Assembly (NCBI GenBank): GCA_018698135.1
Contig: JABINZ010000263.1
Span: 1-41,467, forward strand
Origin: Bacteroidota bacterium
Lineage (GTDB): Bacteria > Bacteroidota > Bacteroidia > CAILMK01 > JAAYUY01
DNA length: 41,467 bases
Direction of reading: 5' to 3'
Below are positions 17,926-28,354 of the stretch, in pieces. A model generated the notes under the pieces. That model searched no databases. It was not told where the DNA came from and saw only the letters and a program-made list of their open reading frames with translations. Within the stretch, counting starts at the first letter, position 1, and the number at the start of each line of letters is the position of its first letter. Made by a program: the position numbers and the translations under genes.

Positions 17926-18492
17926 TTAATTTATCCATTCTGCAACTATGCTACTTGCTTTAGAAACCTGTGCATTGGGTGTGCTTGATAAAGAATTGAC
18001 CCGACCATGCGGAACTTCCCGATGACAACTCCAACACACTTTTCCATCGCTGTGCAGGTAATTCTCTCCTGTCAAACTGAGTAAACCAACTTTCTCATTC
18101 AAATTCTCATGACATCTTTTACAATTCTCCTGAACCACTTTTAATCCTTCATCTTTAATGAAAATAACCTGAGGCTCTCTACGGAGTGTAAACATAGTGG
18201 CGTGTCGCATTCCATCTTTAGCTTTAAAAAAATACTTATTGAAGATGTTATTATGTGGAACATGACATTCGTTACAATTGGTTACTTCACGATGAGAGCT
18301 ATGATTCCAAGTTGCATATTGAGGATTCATTACATGGCAGTTAACACAGGTTTTTGGATCATCGGACAAATAGGAAACAGCATTGGAAGCATAAAACAAA
18401 TAGATAAGCATACCAATTCCACCTGCTAAAACAAGTATCGCAACAGTTTTCCATTGTGCTGGTGGTGTTATAAAACCAATCAATTTTTTCAT
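17926..18492 (-). CDS. nrfH: NapC/NirT-type tetraheme cytochrome, quinol dehydrogenase for NrfA
   Basis: 188 residues: a single transmembrane helix (VAILVLAGGIGMLIYLFYA, about 17-35) then four heme sites CVNCH (49-53, followed by VM, the unusual Met-ligated first heme of NrfH), CNECH (73-77), CKRCH (124-128) and CWSCH (153-157). It takes electrons from menaquinol and passes them to NrfA. First gene of the nrfHA unit, with its own promoter at 18535 and a dyad overlapping the -33 region. The C-terminal tail after the last heme is short and polar. Confidence 0.97.
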   Translation of the reverse strand: MKKLIGFITPPAQWKTVAILVLAGGIGMLIYLFYASNAVSYLSDDPKTCVNCHVMNPQYATWNHSSHREVTNCNECHVPHNNIFNKYFFKAKDGMRHATMFTLRREPQVIFIKDEGLKVVQENCKRCHENLNEKVGLLSLTGENYLHSDGKVCWSCHREVPHGRVNSLSSTPNAQVSKASSIVAEWIN

Positions 18493-18534
18493 CCAATCCT
18501 ATTTAAAGTATTCAAGCACTTGTTGTCTTAAATA

Positions 18535-18566
18535 CAAACTTATGCAATTGTTATTAAATTAACAAG
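18535..18566 (-). promoter_or_regulatory. nrfHA promoter with overlapping 18-bp dyad
   Basis: On the minus strand the -7 element TAAGTTTG (18542-18535) lies 20 nt after TTG (18565-18563), which is the edge of a perfect dyad TTGTTA-N6-TAACAA (plus coordinates 18548-18565). The arm length and 6-nt spacer are those of Crp/Fnr-family sites such as HcpR-type TTGTGA-N6-TCACAA. The dyad covers the -33 region and the spacer, about -34 to -17, a position more typical of repression than activation. Confidence 0.55.
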
Positions 18567-18634
18567 AGTAAATATATGAAAAGTACAATGCATCTATTTT
18601 GCTGAAAAGTAAAATACTAAGCACGAGGACTTCA

Positions 18635-18649
18635 TCTCAAATTGTGAGA
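18635..18649. promoter_or_regulatory. Short dyad TCTCA-N5-TGAGA between narK and nrfH
   Basis: TCTCA (18635-18639) and TGAGA (18645-18649) flank AATTG. It lies just after the second narK stop codon and about 105 nt upstream of the nrfHA promoter. It could be a weak operator. No strong terminator is seen in 18493-18663, so nar transcripts may read into nrfHA. Confidence 0.25.
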
Positions 18650-18663
18650 ATTAAGAATTCTTT

Positions 18664-20262
18664 TTAGCACTGAATCCCTGATTTTTTTCTATCGTAGAAA
18701 TACCAGTTAAGCACAAGGCAAGCAACATAATAGATGGCGAAACCAAACAAAGCTTTTTCAGGAGTTCCCAAACTGATTTGCTGACCAAATACTTTTGGTA
18801 TCACAAATGCTCCATAGGCAGCAATGGCGGATGTCCAACCGAGTACAGGTCCGGCTTGTTCTTTTTGAAAGATATAAGGAATACTTCTGAAAGTGGAACC
18901 ATTTCCAATTCCTGTGGTGAGGAAAAGCACCATAAAGGAAATAAAGAATGGCCACCAATATTGCTCAGGTGAATTTGCCTCTCTGGCTTTAATAACAAAA
19001 AAGGCGACAGCCAATGTTGCTATAATCTGAAATACTGTACTAAATGCTGTTACCCTTGAACCACTATTGATTTTATCCGAAAGAATTCCTCCCACAGGAC
19101 GTATTAACGCTCCTAAAGCGGGTCCTAAAAATACCCAAAGCATAAAATTTGGTGCATTCGGATTAATAAAGCTTGGATCAGCAGGATTTGTGTAAACAAA
19201 GATATCCTGACATAATTTGGGAAAAGCTGCAGAAAAACCAATGAATGAACCAAAAGTCATGGTATAGATAATGGTCATGATCCAGTTATGCTTATCGGAT
19301 AATATGGAAAACTGTTTCTTCAGATTTAGTTTTATCTCACCCGGAGTAGCATATTTCATGAGTAAAACCGATAGAATGATTACGATCGGAAGCACTATCC
19401 ACATGTTTACTTTCAAACCCACCAAAAGATAGGCGCCAACACTGGCTGAAACTAAACCCAGAAATACCATAAAGAGTGTTTTTGTTACTCCCTGAAAAGT
19501 ATTAGGCAATTTAGGTGTACCCGTAATCACATTGTTCATTCCAAAAAATGCAGCAATGGCAGCAAGCGAAAGAAGAGGAACCCATACCCATCCTGCATTT
19601 TGTAAACCTGCCAGAGGAGCGTCTCCTGATCCAACAGATGTGCCAATTGCTCCAAATAGTGCAAAACCAACTACAAACGGTATTGTCTTTTGCATAACGG
19701 CAACACCCAGATTTCCAATTCCGGCATTCATACCCAGCGCATAACCTTGATTTTTCTTGGGAAAGAAAAAACTGATATTACTCATGGAAGATGCAAAATT
19801 TCCACCACCAAAGCCAGAAAGTAAAGCCATTACAGCAAACATCAGATAGGTAGTATTCAGATCTGCTAATGCCATTGAGGTTCCTACAGCAGGAATGATC
19901 AACAATAATGTTGAAGTAAAAATCACATTTCTTCCTCCGGCTAATGAAATCAGAAATGAGTTTGGTAATCGCAAGGTAGCACCGGCCAATCCTGCTATGG
20001 CAGGTAAAGTGTAATAAAGGCCATTGACTTTATTAAGTGCTTCATTAAATGCATCAGAACCCGGGATTAAACCATCTGTCATTCCAAAATTATAACCGAA
20101 ATCTTTCATGTACTTGATGATAACTCCCCACATAATCCAAACAGAAAATGCCAGAAGCAATGCTGGTATTGAAATGATTAAATTACGATTGGCGATTTTC
20201 TTACCCGTTGATGCCCAAAAACCTGAGTCTTCAACATTCCAGTCTGAGATGTTAACTTTCAT
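18664..20262 (-). CDS. NarK-type nitrate/nitrite transporter (NNP family, MFS)
   Basis: 532 residues with about 12 transmembrane segments. The NNP signatures are clear: GFGGGNFASSMSNISFFFPKK followed by GYALGMNAGIGNLGVAVMQ, and in the second half GNGSTFRSIPYIF with AIAAYGAFVIPK. The glycine-rich stretches line the substrate path in NarK. Probably a nitrate/nitrite exchanger or nitrate-proton symporter feeding NarG. It is the second of two adjacent transporter genes, 37 nt after the other, and ends the nar operon. It resembles NarK more closely than its neighbour does. A long extra hydrophilic loop is not seen. Confidence 0.93.
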   Translation of the reverse strand: MKVNISDWNVEDSGFWASTGKKIANRNLIISIPALLLAFSVWIMWGVIIKYMKDFGYNFGMTDGLIPGSDAFNEALNKVNGLYYTLPAIAGLAGATLRLPNSFLISLAGGRNVIFTSTLLLIIPAVGTSMALADLNTTYLMFAVMALLSGFGGGNFASSMSNISFFFPKKNQGYALGMNAGIGNLGVAVMQKTIPFVVGFALFGAIGTSVGSGDAPLAGLQNAGWVWVPLLSLAAIAAFFGMNNVITGTPKLPNTFQGVTKTLFMVFLGLVSASVGAYLLVGLKVNMWIVLPIVIILSVLLMKYATPGEIKLNLKKQFSILSDKHNWIMTIIYTMTFGSFIGFSAAFPKLCQDIFVYTNPADPSFINPNAPNFMLWVFLGPALGALIRPVGGILSDKINSGSRVTAFSTVFQIIATLAVAFFVIKAREANSPEQYWWPFFISFMVLFLTTGIGNGSTFRSIPYIFQKEQAGPVLGWTSAIAAYGAFVIPKVFGQQISLGTPEKALFGFAIYYVACLVLNWYFYDRKKSGIQC

Positions 20263-20299
20263 AGGTCAATAATTATTTTTTTACAATGAAATGGTATTC

Positions 20300-21838
20300 T
20301 TAAAAACTATCAGCAAATGCATCTTTTGGTTCTTTCAACATAAAAAAGCAATAAACCAAGCTGATGAAGGCTCCTCCAGAAAGCATATATAAAAAGGTTT
20401 TATCGTCCATGAAAGTGTATAAGAATAAGTAGGTAACTGCGCCCACATTACCAAATGCTCCAGCCATTCCGGCTATTCGGCCTGTCATTTCTTTTTTGAT
20501 GGAGGGTATCATGGCAAATGTGGCTCCTTCAGCACCCTGAACAAAGAAGGAAGCAAACATGGTAATGACTACTGAAACAATTAACCAGCCCATGCTATTG
20601 AATTGAGGTAAAAGGCTTACTTCTCCATCAGCTCCCATTGGCCCATATTTTGAAATCATGGCCATTAGGAAAAAGCCAATGGTAATTCCACTCATATACA
20701 ACAACATGGTTTTTTTTCGGCTTCCCATTTTATCTGATAATAATCCGCCCAAAGGCCTAGCCACCAGGTTCATAAATGCAAAAGAACCTGCCACAGCACC
20801 TGCCAATGTTAAGGTCATAACTTGAGAACCATCAGCGTATAAAAGTCCACTAAAAACTTCATAAAAAAACATGGGTAACATGGATACGATGGCCAATTCG
20901 GCTCCAAAATTTGCAAAATAGGTAGAATTCAAAGCCCCAACACTTCCAAAAGGAAACTTCTCAGCATCAGGCACACCTGCTTTTAATCGGGGAAGATTAG
21001 TTTTTAAAATGCGCATCACATCGGCTAAATAAACGATGAATAAAGCTATCCAAATTCCAATGACAATATTCATCGAAATCATATGCTCCCCGTGTATCAT
21101 TTGCTTATGCAATACAAAGGCTACAAGACCAAGAGCTCCATACAAGGGTAGCTCCCATAATAGATATTGTCCCAAGTCGAGATATGATGACACAGGCATT
21201 GGCCCGCCTTTTTTCTTATCTGCAGACGGTTCCTGTCCTTCAGGATAATCATTAACAATCATAAAATAAATGACACCATATATGGCAGCAACAATACTTG
21301 TAATAGCCAATGACCATCTCCAATCACCACCTAAAAGATTAACAGCAACAAAAGGTACCAAGGCAGCTGCAGCAGCTGATCCAAAATTTCCCCAGCCGGC
21401 ATAAAATCCTTCTGCTCGTCCAATGTATTTTGGTGTAAACCAGTTGGCAGTCATTTTTATTCCAATAACAAAGCCAGCTCCAATAGCACCTAATGCTAAA
21501 CGACTTACTACCAGTTGAGTTAAATTATCTCCAAAAGCAAAAGTTAACCCTGGAATCACCATAATAACCATGAGGCCGGCAAATATTCGTCTCGGGCCAT
21601 ATTTATCGATTAGTCCACCCACAATAATTCTGGCAGGAATAGTTAGAGCCACATTGGTAACCAATAAGGCTTTTACATTGGCTTTTGTTAACCAATCAAA
21701 TTGCTTTATCATTTCAGATAATACACCAGCCATGTTAAACCAAACAACGAAGGTCAAGAAGAATGCAAGCCAAGTAAAATGCAAGGTGCGTATACTGGGA
21801 TTTTTAAAATCGATTAATGATGGTGCTTTGGGAGTCAT
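20300..21838 (-). CDS. NarK-related nitrate/nitrite MFS transporter
   Basis: 512 residues, about 12 transmembrane segments. It carries IPARIIVGGLIDKYGPRR (MFS loop 2-3 motif) and a diverged NNP signature GFYAGWGNFGSAAAAALVPF in place of GNLG. In the C-terminal half VARPLGGLLSDKMGSRKK repeats the MFS motif, and GAEGATFAMIPSIKKEMTGRIAGMAGAFGNVGA is the second NNP signature. It differs clearly from the next transporter gene, as in organisms that pair a NarK1-type symporter with a NarK2-type antiporter. It starts 29 nt beyond narI in the same operon. Direction of transport cannot be read from sequence. Confidence 0.9.
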   Translation of the reverse strand: MTPKAPSLIDFKNPSIRTLHFTWLAFFLTFVVWFNMAGVLSEMIKQFDWLTKANVKALLVTNVALTIPARIIVGGLIDKYGPRRIFAGLMVIMVIPGLTFAFGDNLTQLVVSRLALGAIGAGFVIGIKMTANWFTPKYIGRAEGFYAGWGNFGSAAAAALVPFVAVNLLGGDWRWSLAITSIVAAIYGVIYFMIVNDYPEGQEPSADKKKGGPMPVSSYLDLGQYLLWELPLYGALGLVAFVLHKQMIHGEHMISMNIVIGIWIALFIVYLADVMRILKTNLPRLKAGVPDAEKFPFGSVGALNSTYFANFGAELAIVSMLPMFFYEVFSGLLYADGSQVMTLTLAGAVAGSFAFMNLVARPLGGLLSDKMGSRKKTMLLYMSGITIGFFLMAMISKYGPMGADGEVSLLPQFNSMGWLIVSVVITMFASFFVQGAEGATFAMIPSIKKEMTGRIAGMAGAFGNVGAVTYLFLYTFMDDKTFLYMLSGGAFISLVYCFFMLKEPKDAFADSF

Positions 21839-21867
21839 TGTGTTGTTTTTATTATATCAATGTGTAA

Positions 21868-22590
21868 TTAAACTTCTTCAGAAATTTTTTGATTAGTCGC
21901 CAGTTTATTGGAAGTGCGGATTTTCTTCCTTTCCCAATTCCAGATAACCAATTGATAAGGTCGCCAGATATATGCAAACGGATAGACCAAAAAATGCATA
22001 AAACGGGTAAATGGAATCATCCCAAGAAGAACAAATGCGCTGGAAACATGAACTTTAACCATCAAAGGCATTGTTGCTATAATATTCATATCAGGTTTCA
22101 ACACAAAAATGGATTTCACATAAGGTGTTAGTGAGGAGGCAAACCAAGTGGAACCCCATCGGTGAAACAGGGCAATCCAAATACCTGTAACAATTTGAAC
22201 AAGCAATACAACATATACAGCTACATCCATTTTAGTTGTAACCATCTGCAGCTTTCTATTAGTTAACCTTCTAAAAATAAGCAGCATTAATCCTGTGAAT
22301 GCTGCTATTGCAAAGGCAAATGCCGAGGCTTCAATAATCAACAATCTTGCAGGTATACCATTCCATACTATTAATGTCCGGGGGAATAAAAATGCAATCA
22401 GGTGTCCAAAAAACAAGAAAATTATGCCCCAGTGAAATGGTCGGTTGCCCCAAAAAAGTTTCTTTCCTTCCAAAAACTGGGTAGACAAAGAAGATACCTG
22501 AAATGGTGTCACCTTATAGCGTAAGAATGAGCCAATTATAAATATTAATATGGCAGCATATGGCAATCCGATAAACCAGAAATTATTCAT
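21868..22590 (-). CDS. narI: Respiratory nitrate reductase gamma subunit (cytochrome b)
   Basis: About 240 residues from the ATG at 22588-22590; the longer frame upstream overlaps narJ and lacks a membrane start, so I used MNNFWFIGLPYAAILIF. Five transmembrane helices with histidines in the expected helices (FHWGIIFLFFGHLIAF and VKVHVSSAFVLLGMIPFTRFMHFLVYPF) that hold two b hemes. RPYQLVIWN near the C-terminus is typical of NarI. It oxidises menaquinol on the periplasmic side and sends electrons through NarH to NarG. It starts 10 nt after the narJ stop codon. Confidence 0.95.
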   Translation of the reverse strand: MNNFWFIGLPYAAILIFIIGSFLRYKVTPFQVSSLSTQFLEGKKLFWGNRPFHWGIIFLFFGHLIAFLFPRTLIVWNGIPARLLIIEASAFAFAIAAFTGLMLLIFRRLTNRKLQMVTTKMDVAVYVVLLVQIVTGIWIALFHRWGSTWFASSLTPYVKSIFVLKPDMNIIATMPLMVKVHVSSAFVLLGMIPFTRFMHFLVYPFAYIWRPYQLVIWNWERKKIRTSNKLATNQKISEEV

Positions 22591-22600
22591 ATTCTTTTCA

Positions 22601-23203
22601 TTAATAGTTATCTGTATTATTCGCAGAACATCCATTTCCTGCAAATACACAATCCTTGTTTTCAGGGATTTCGATTTTGATTTCCTCAATATTAAAATCC
22701 TTGATCAAAACTTCCTTTAAAATCTGTAGCAGAAATAAATACACATTTGATTCTGATTTGAAACCTTTGATCATACTTAAAAGAGCTGGCAATAAAATGA
22801 ACTGTACAAATTCATCTGCAAATTCACTATCATTTGTGCTGGCCAATAAAACCAAAACATTGGGTAAATGATCTGCTAACTCAAACCCTAAATCAGTTTT
22901 GTTTTTAATATGCTCTTGCTGAAGTTTGACCAGAAAATCTCCTCGTTTCAGATCTTCACCAAAAAGAATATAGCCTATGTCTAAATGTGATAATGCCTGA
23001 ATATCAAATGTGCTGACATAATATTCCTGTAAATCTCTTAGGGATTTAGTCTGGACATGATTCAGAAACAATTGACATTTTGAAATCTCATTTGTGTAGT
23101 TTGTCTGAATCAATTTTTCAAATTCTTCACTTTGACTTAATAAGCTTTCTGAGGGATATCTGAATAAATCTGCAATCTGCTTATAATGTTGTATCCTATC
23201 CAT
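22601..23203 (-). CDS. narJ: Nitrate reductase molybdenum cofactor assembly chaperone
   Basis: About 200 residues. I chose the ATG at 23201-23203, two bases after the narH stop codon, because AGAGGA lies at a good distance before it; an in-frame ATG at 23221 overlaps narH. The protein is all-helical, opening HYKQIADLFRYPSESLL, the usual start of the NarJ/TorD chaperone fold, with LQEYYVSTFD and LADHLPNVLVLLA as the two best-matching motifs. It keeps apo-NarG competent for cofactor insertion and docks it to the membrane. The C-terminus is Cys-containing (CVFAGNGC). Position between narH and narI is diagnostic. Confidence 0.92.
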   Translation of the reverse strand: MDRIQHYKQIADLFRYPSESLLSQSEEFEKLIQTNYTNEISKCQLFLNHVQTKSLRDLQEYYVSTFDIQALSHLDIGYILFGEDLKRGDFLVKLQQEHIKNKTDLGFELADHLPNVLVLLASTNDSEFADEFVQFILLPALLSMIKGFKSESNVYLFLLQILKEVLIKDFNIEEIKIEIPENKDCVFAGNGCSANNTDNY

Positions 23204-23204
23204 T

Positions 23205-24695
23205 TTACAATCCTCTTTCATTACTTTGATTTGCTCCAAATCCGGTTTTCCCTTTGAATTCCTCTGTATCATTCAACATTTCAATGGCTTCTTCCCGATG
23301 TGCTTCAGGAATCACAAATCGTTCATCAAATTTGGGCAGGGAGGTAAGCCTATAAATCGCATTGGCCGTTTCTTTGTCCAAGCCTGATTCTTTAAGTGCA
23401 AGTGTTGTGATTGCCTCATCCTGATCATTTACAGTTTGAGTTCTTCTCAGGTGTCGCACAGCCATTAATTTCCCTAACACTCCCCTGATTGTATCTGTAT
23501 TTCCAGCACTAAACATACTGGCCAAATATTTCAAGGGTACTCGCATGTTATCAATTCCGCCCCAGAATGAATCAGCTTGATTTTCATACATACCCTCTTT
23601 TATGGTGGCCATAGCCGGCAATAAGGGTGGCACATAAAATAAATTGGGAACTGTTCTGAATTCAGGGTGTAAAGGCAAGGCAATTTCCCATTCCTTCACA
23701 AATTTCCAAACAGGTGATTTTTGAGCAGATTCAAGTGTATTGATTGAAATACCATTATTTTTTGCTGCCTTAATTACTTCTTCATCAAATGGATCAAGAT
23801 AAATAGCACGTTGTGCTTCTACTAAATCTTCTTCAGGACATGAAGCAACTGCTTTTATTTTATCGGCATCGTATAGCATTACTCCGAGATAACGAATTCT
23901 CCCAACACAAGTATGCATACATGCAGGAGCCTGACCAGATTCTATTCTGGGGAAACAAAGAATACATTTCTCTGATTTGCCTGAATTCCAGTTGTAATAT
24001 GTTTTTTTATACGGACAAGCAGAAACACACATCCGCCATCCCCGACACTTTTCCTGATTGACTAATACAACACCATCTTCACCACGTTTATAAATAGCAC
24101 CAGATGGACAAGCTGCAACACAAGCAGGGTTCAGGCAATGATTGCATATTCTGGGCAGGTAATGGAAAGTCATTCTTTCCAGTTGAAACATAGCCTCTTG
24201 TTCAGCAGGACTCAAATTTTTAAAATTTACATCTTTACGTGCATAATCAAGAGATCCACTTAAGTCATCATCCCAGTTCGGTCCACCTTTAATGTTAATG
24301 AATTCTCCAGTAATTTGAGAAACCGGAATAGCTGTTGGTTGATCATTCGCATCTTCTGCCGTAAATAAATCCTGGTATTTATAGGTAAATGGTTCGTAAT
24401 AATCATCCATGGAAGGCATATTGGGATTATGGAAAATATTCCCTAATCCTTTACTTTTCCAATTTGTTTGAAGCTCTCCACTTAATTCATTGAGTTTCCA
24501 TCCCCCTTTATAAATATCCTGGTCTTCCCATTTAGTCGGATAACCTGTACCGGGTTTTGTTTCAACATTATTCCACCACATGTACTCTGAACCTTTTCGA
24601 TCGGTCCAGATATTTTTACAGGCAATAGAACAAGTATGGCAACCAATGCATTTATCAAGGTGAAAAACCATTGCTATTTGTGATCTGATATCCAT
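23205..24695 (-). CDS. narH: Respiratory nitrate reductase beta subunit (iron-sulfur)
   Basis: 496 residues. Four cluster-binding groups are visible: CIGCHTCSIACKN near the N-terminus; CNHCLNPACVAACPSGA; CRGWRMCVSACPYKK, where Trp replaces one Cys and gives the [3Fe-4S] cluster that is diagnostic for NarH; and CILCFPRIESGQAPACMHTC. It relays electrons from the b hemes of NarI to NarG. It starts 21 nt after narG and almost touches narJ. Length matches the family. Confidence 0.97.
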   Translation of the reverse strand: MDIRSQIAMVFHLDKCIGCHTCSIACKNIWTDRKGSEYMWWNNVETKPGTGYPTKWEDQDIYKGGWKLNELSGELQTNWKSKGLGNIFHNPNMPSMDDYYEPFTYKYQDLFTAEDANDQPTAIPVSQITGEFINIKGGPNWDDDLSGSLDYARKDVNFKNLSPAEQEAMFQLERMTFHYLPRICNHCLNPACVAACPSGAIYKRGEDGVVLVNQEKCRGWRMCVSACPYKKTYYNWNSGKSEKCILCFPRIESGQAPACMHTCVGRIRYLGVMLYDADKIKAVASCPEEDLVEAQRAIYLDPFDEEVIKAAKNNGISINTLESAQKSPVWKFVKEWEIALPLHPEFRTVPNLFYVPPLLPAMATIKEGMYENQADSFWGGIDNMRVPLKYLASMFSAGNTDTIRGVLGKLMAVRHLRRTQTVNDQDEAITTLALKESGLDKETANAIYRLTSLPKFDERFVIPEAHREEAIEMLNDTEEFKGKTGFGANQSNERGL

Positions 24696-24716
24696 AATCT
24701 GAGTTTTCTATTTTGA

Positions 24717-27700
24717 TTATAAAACAAAAGAAACCTTTTCCATTTTCCTCACCATGACAAATGAATCACGATTTACACCAACGGGGCCCCAATAATTAAA
24801 ATGATAAGTGAACTGACCATATCCACCCACGAGTAAATTTGGTTTTAAACGAACTCGGGTTAAACTGTTATGTCCACCAGCTCTTCTATTGTTCCGAACT
24901 TCTGATTTTGGAACAGAATAGGTTCTTTCAGGTGCATGATAAATGAAACAAATTCCTTTGGGAATTCTCACACTTACTACAGCTCGTGTACAATACACAC
25001 CATTGTCGTTATACACTTCAACCCAATCATTGTCTTTAATGCCAATTTCTTCAGCATCTATCTCACTGATCCAACAAGGAACCATTCCTCTTGAAAGCGT
25101 TAGCATCCGGATATTGTCGCTATAGGTAGAATGAATTTGCCATTTTCCATGAGGAGTCAAAACATTCAATGTTTTGGTTTTACCAAGAGGCTTTGAAACC
25201 TTAAGATCTCCATAAATCTCTGGATCGGGAGCTGGTTTGAAAGTTGGGAGGTGCTCTCCAAACTTAATATAACCCTCATGATCGAGGTAAAAATGTTGTC
25301 GGCCAGTAAGCGTTCTCCATGGGATGCTTCTGTCAACATTATAGGTAAATCCGGCATAGGTTCTTCCATGTTTCATTAATCCTGACCAAACCGGAGAATT
25401 ATTATATCGTTTTGGTTGACCTTGCAGAGCCATAAAATCAATTCGAACATCCTTGCTCCCTTCGCTTATATCAGTCAATTTAACGCCTGTTCTTTTCTCA
25501 GCATTCTGATAGGCTCGGTGGGCAAGCTCGCCATTGGTTAAGGAGGACAATTTGAGAATGGCATTAATGGCTTCTTCATCGTCTGCCAATGATGGATAAT
25601 TTTTCCCATCAACTAATTTAAGATGATTCTTATCTTCAAGCATTTCCTCATAAAAATCCTCACAATTATAAGAATTTCCATGAGCACTAAGTCCTTTTCT
25701 TACATTAGGACCAAGGCTAACGAACTTGTCATATATCTTTGTATAATCTCTTTCTACTATTGACAATCCATGCATACTCACACCAGGAATAGCTTCACAT
25801 TCTCCTAAATACCAATCTTTAATATCAGGCTGAGCAATTTCCGCTTTTGAATCATGTGAAAGAGGAGAATTTACAATCTCTCGGATGGGTTCATTATAAT
25901 GGGTTTTAGCTAAATCCTGAGTTGCTTTAGCAATATCCCTGAATATGGCCCAATCGCTTTTTGATTCCCAGGCAGGTTTGATGGCAGCAGTCAGTGGATG
26001 AATAAAAGAATGCATATCTGTGCTATTCAAATCAGATTTCTCATACCAGGTAGCTGCTGGCAGAACAATGTCAGAATATAAAGCAGAAGTATCCATGCGG
26101 AAATTCAGATCTACTATCAAATCCATTTTTCCTTGAGGAGCAACTTCATGCCATTTGATTTCCTTGACATGATCTTTTCCTAATTCTTCTGCCACATCAT
26201 TGTGATGAGTTCCTAAATAATGCTTCAAAAAATACTCATGTCCCTTGGCACTCGACATCAATGCATTGCCTCGCCAGATATACCAAACTCTTGGGAAATT
26301 AATGTCATTATCCGGATCAGAAACTGAGTATTCGATGGTTTTTTCTTTTAACTCTCCAATCAAATAATCAGCTATTTCCTTATCTGTTTTTGCTCCTTTT
26401 GCTTCTGCATCTTTTACAATATCAATATTGCTTTTGTTGTATTGAGGGTAAAAAGGCATCCAGCCATTTCGAACTGATTTTGCAATAAGATCGGCCGTAT
26501 GTTGTGATGACAATTCATTTTTTGGTGAATAATTATAATGTGCCTGATTGGAATCATATCTCCATTGATCAGAATTCATATAATGCCAGATTGGAGCTTG
26601 TTGTAAACGAGGAGAACCTGACCAATCCTTGGCTGACATGATCGTTCCCCATGAATCCACTGGAGCCAGTTTTTCCTGACCAACATAATGGTTCATGCCA
26701 CCTCCGTTTTTTCCAACACAACCCGTTAGCATTAAAGTCATCGCACCTGCTCGATATATTAAATTCCCATGATACCATTGATTGATACCAGCACCAATAA
26801 TGATCATGCATTTCCCTTCTGTAGTCTTTGCAGTAATGGCCCATTCCTCAGCAAACTTAATAACTGTGTTTGCGCTGATTCCAGTAAACATTTCCTGCCA
26901 GGCTGGCGTATAAGCAGCATTCTCATCCTGGTAAGATTTTGCATTTTCTCCATCCAAACCTCTGTCAATACCATATTGACCCATGATAAGATCATAGACC
27001 GTTGCCACTGAAATTTTTCCTTCAACAGTTTCCAGAATTCTTATAGGTACACCTCTGAGTGATTTCTTGTCTTTTCCATAATCAATGAACTCAACCTGCT
27101 CAACTTTATCGTGTTTTTCCAGAAAACTTAAAGCAGGTTTGTAATCTTTCCCATTTTCCCCATCTATTGGTAAAATATTCCAATTGCCATCTTTACTATC
27201 CCAGCGATGCCCGGAACTACCTGCAGGACACACCAACTGACCAGAATCTTCATCAATATTCAAGAATTTCCAATCTCCATTTTCGATGTCTTTGTATTCC
27301 TTTACACGACTGGCACGTAGCAATTGTCCAGCTTCAAACACACCATCTTTTTCAATCATTTCTACTAAAAATGGGCTATCCGTAAACTTTCTTACATAAT
27401 CAATGAAATAAGGAACAGGATTTTTATAATGATATTCATTCAAAATGACATGCGTAACTGCCATCCAAAAAGCACCATCCATACCAGCATGCACTGGAAC
27501 CCATTCATCCGAATACTTGGCAACCATACTCATATCAGGCGAAAAGACCACGGTTTTTGTTCCGTTGTGTCGAGCTTCAGCAAAAAAGTGAACATCAGGT
27601 GTACGAGTCATTGCCAAATTTGATCCCATGACTGCAATGAATTTGGAATTATACCAATCGGCACTTTCCGCAACATCTGTTTGTTCTCCCCATATTTCTG

Positions 27701-28334
27701 GAAAAGCATTGGGCAAATCGCAATACCAATCATAGAAACTCAGGTTTACACCACCCATTAATTGAAGAAAGCGAGAACCAGCAGCATAACTAATCATCGA
27801 CATGGCAGGAATTGGGGAAAAGCCAACTAATCTATCTGGACCATATTTTTTTACCGTATAGATATTTGCAGCAGCAATAATTTCATGTGCTTCATCCCAA
27901 CTGGCTCTTCTGAATCCACCTTTGCCTCGAGCTGTTTGATATAATTTCCTCTTTTCAGGATCTGTCTGAATATTCTCCCATGCTTGCAGTGCATCCCTTG
28001 TCTTTTCTTTTTCAGTATGAAATAAATCAAGTAGTTTACCTCTGATCATGGGATACTTTATTCGCAGCGGGCTATATAAATACCAGGAAGCAGAAATTCC
28101 TCTTTGGCAGCCACGTGGCTCATAGGGCGGTATATTGGGATCTATTTCAGGATAATCCAAAGCCTGTGTTTCCCAAACAACAATACCATCCTTTACAAAA
28201 ACCTGCCAGCTGCAACCACCAGTACAATTTGCTCCGTGTGTACTGCGAACAACTTTATCGTGCTGCCATCTGTTTCTGTAAAAATCTTCCCACTTACGGG
28301 TTTTTGGAGATACTAAATCTTTTATCCAAGTCAT
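24717..28334 (-). CDS. narG: Respiratory nitrate reductase alpha subunit (Mo-bis-MGD catalytic)
   Basis: 1205 residues. The FS0 iron-sulfur site uses His33, Cys37, Cys41 (HGANCTGGC) and Cys76 (PRGCQRG). The molybdenum is ligated by the Asp of [11 protein letters not shown] (about 206), followed by the family block [18 protein letters not shown]. No twin-arginine signal is present at the N-terminus ([15 protein letters not shown]), so the site should face the cytoplasm. It reduces nitrate to nitrite with electrons from NarH. It begins 20 nt after the diheme cytochrome gene. All expected parts are present and uninterrupted. Confidence 0.97.
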   Translation of the reverse strand: MTWIKDLVSPKTRKWEDFYRNRWQHDKVVRSTHGANCTGGCSWQVFVKDGIVVWETQALDYPEIDPNIPPYEPRGCQRGISASWYLYSPLRIKYPMIRGKLLDLFHTEKEKTRDALQAWENIQTDPEKRKLYQTARGKGGFRRASWDEAHEIIAAANIYTVKKYGPDRLVGFSPIPAMSMISYAAGSRFLQLMGGVNLSFYDWYCDLPNAFPEIWGEQTDVAESADWYNSKFIAVMGSNLAMTRTPDVHFFAEARHNGTKTVVFSPDMSMVAKYSDEWVPVHAGMDGAFWMAVTHVILNEYHYKNPVPYFIDYVRKFTDSPFLVEMIEKDGVFEAGQLLRASRVKEYKDIENGDWKFLNIDEDSGQLVCPAGSSGHRWDSKDGNWNILPIDGENGKDYKPALSFLEKHDKVEQVEFIDYGKDKKSLRGVPIRILETVEGKISVATVYDLIMGQYGIDRGLDGENAKSYQDENAAYTPAWQEMFTGISANTVIKFAEEWAITAKTTEGKCMIIIGAGINQWYHGNLIYRAGAMTLMLTGCVGKNGGGMNHYVGQEKLAPVDSWGTIMSAKDWSGSPRLQQAPIWHYMNSDQWRYDSNQAHYNYSPKNELSSQHTADLIAKSVRNGWMPFYPQYNKSNIDIVKDAEAKGAKTDKEIADYLIGELKEKTIEYSVSDPDNDINFPRVWYIWRGNALMSSAKGHEYFLKHYLGTHHNDVAEELGKDHVKEIKWHEVAPQGKMDLIVDLNFRMDTSALYSDIVLPAATWYEKSDLNSTDMHSFIHPLTAAIKPAWESKSDWAIFRDIAKATQDLAKTHYNEPIREIVNSPLSHDSKAEIAQPDIKDWYLGECEAIPGVSMHGLSIVERDYTKIYDKFVSLGPNVRKGLSAHGNSYNCEDFYEEMLEDKNHLKLVDGKNYPSLADDEEAINAILKLSSLTNGELAHRAYQNAEKRTGVKLTDISEGSKDVRIDFMALQGQPKRYNNSPVWSGLMKHGRTYAGFTYNVDRSIPWRTLTGRQHFYLDHEGYIKFGEHLPTFKPAPDPEIYGDLKVSKPLGKTKTLNVLTPHGKWQIHSTYSDNIRMLTLSRGMVPCWISEIDAEEIGIKDNDWVEVYNDNGVYCTRAVVSVRIPKGICFIYHAPERTYSVPKSEVRNNRRAGGHNSLTRVRLKPNLLVGGYGQFTYHFNYWGPVGVNRDSFVMVRKMEKVSFVL

Positions 28335-28354
28335 TGCACTTATACTTTATACTA

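Noticed and set aside
24717-28334. Possibility that NarG is a periplasmic (archaeal-type) nitrate reductase
   Set aside because: There is no twin-arginine signal at the N-terminus and NarI and NarK genes of the ordinary type are present.
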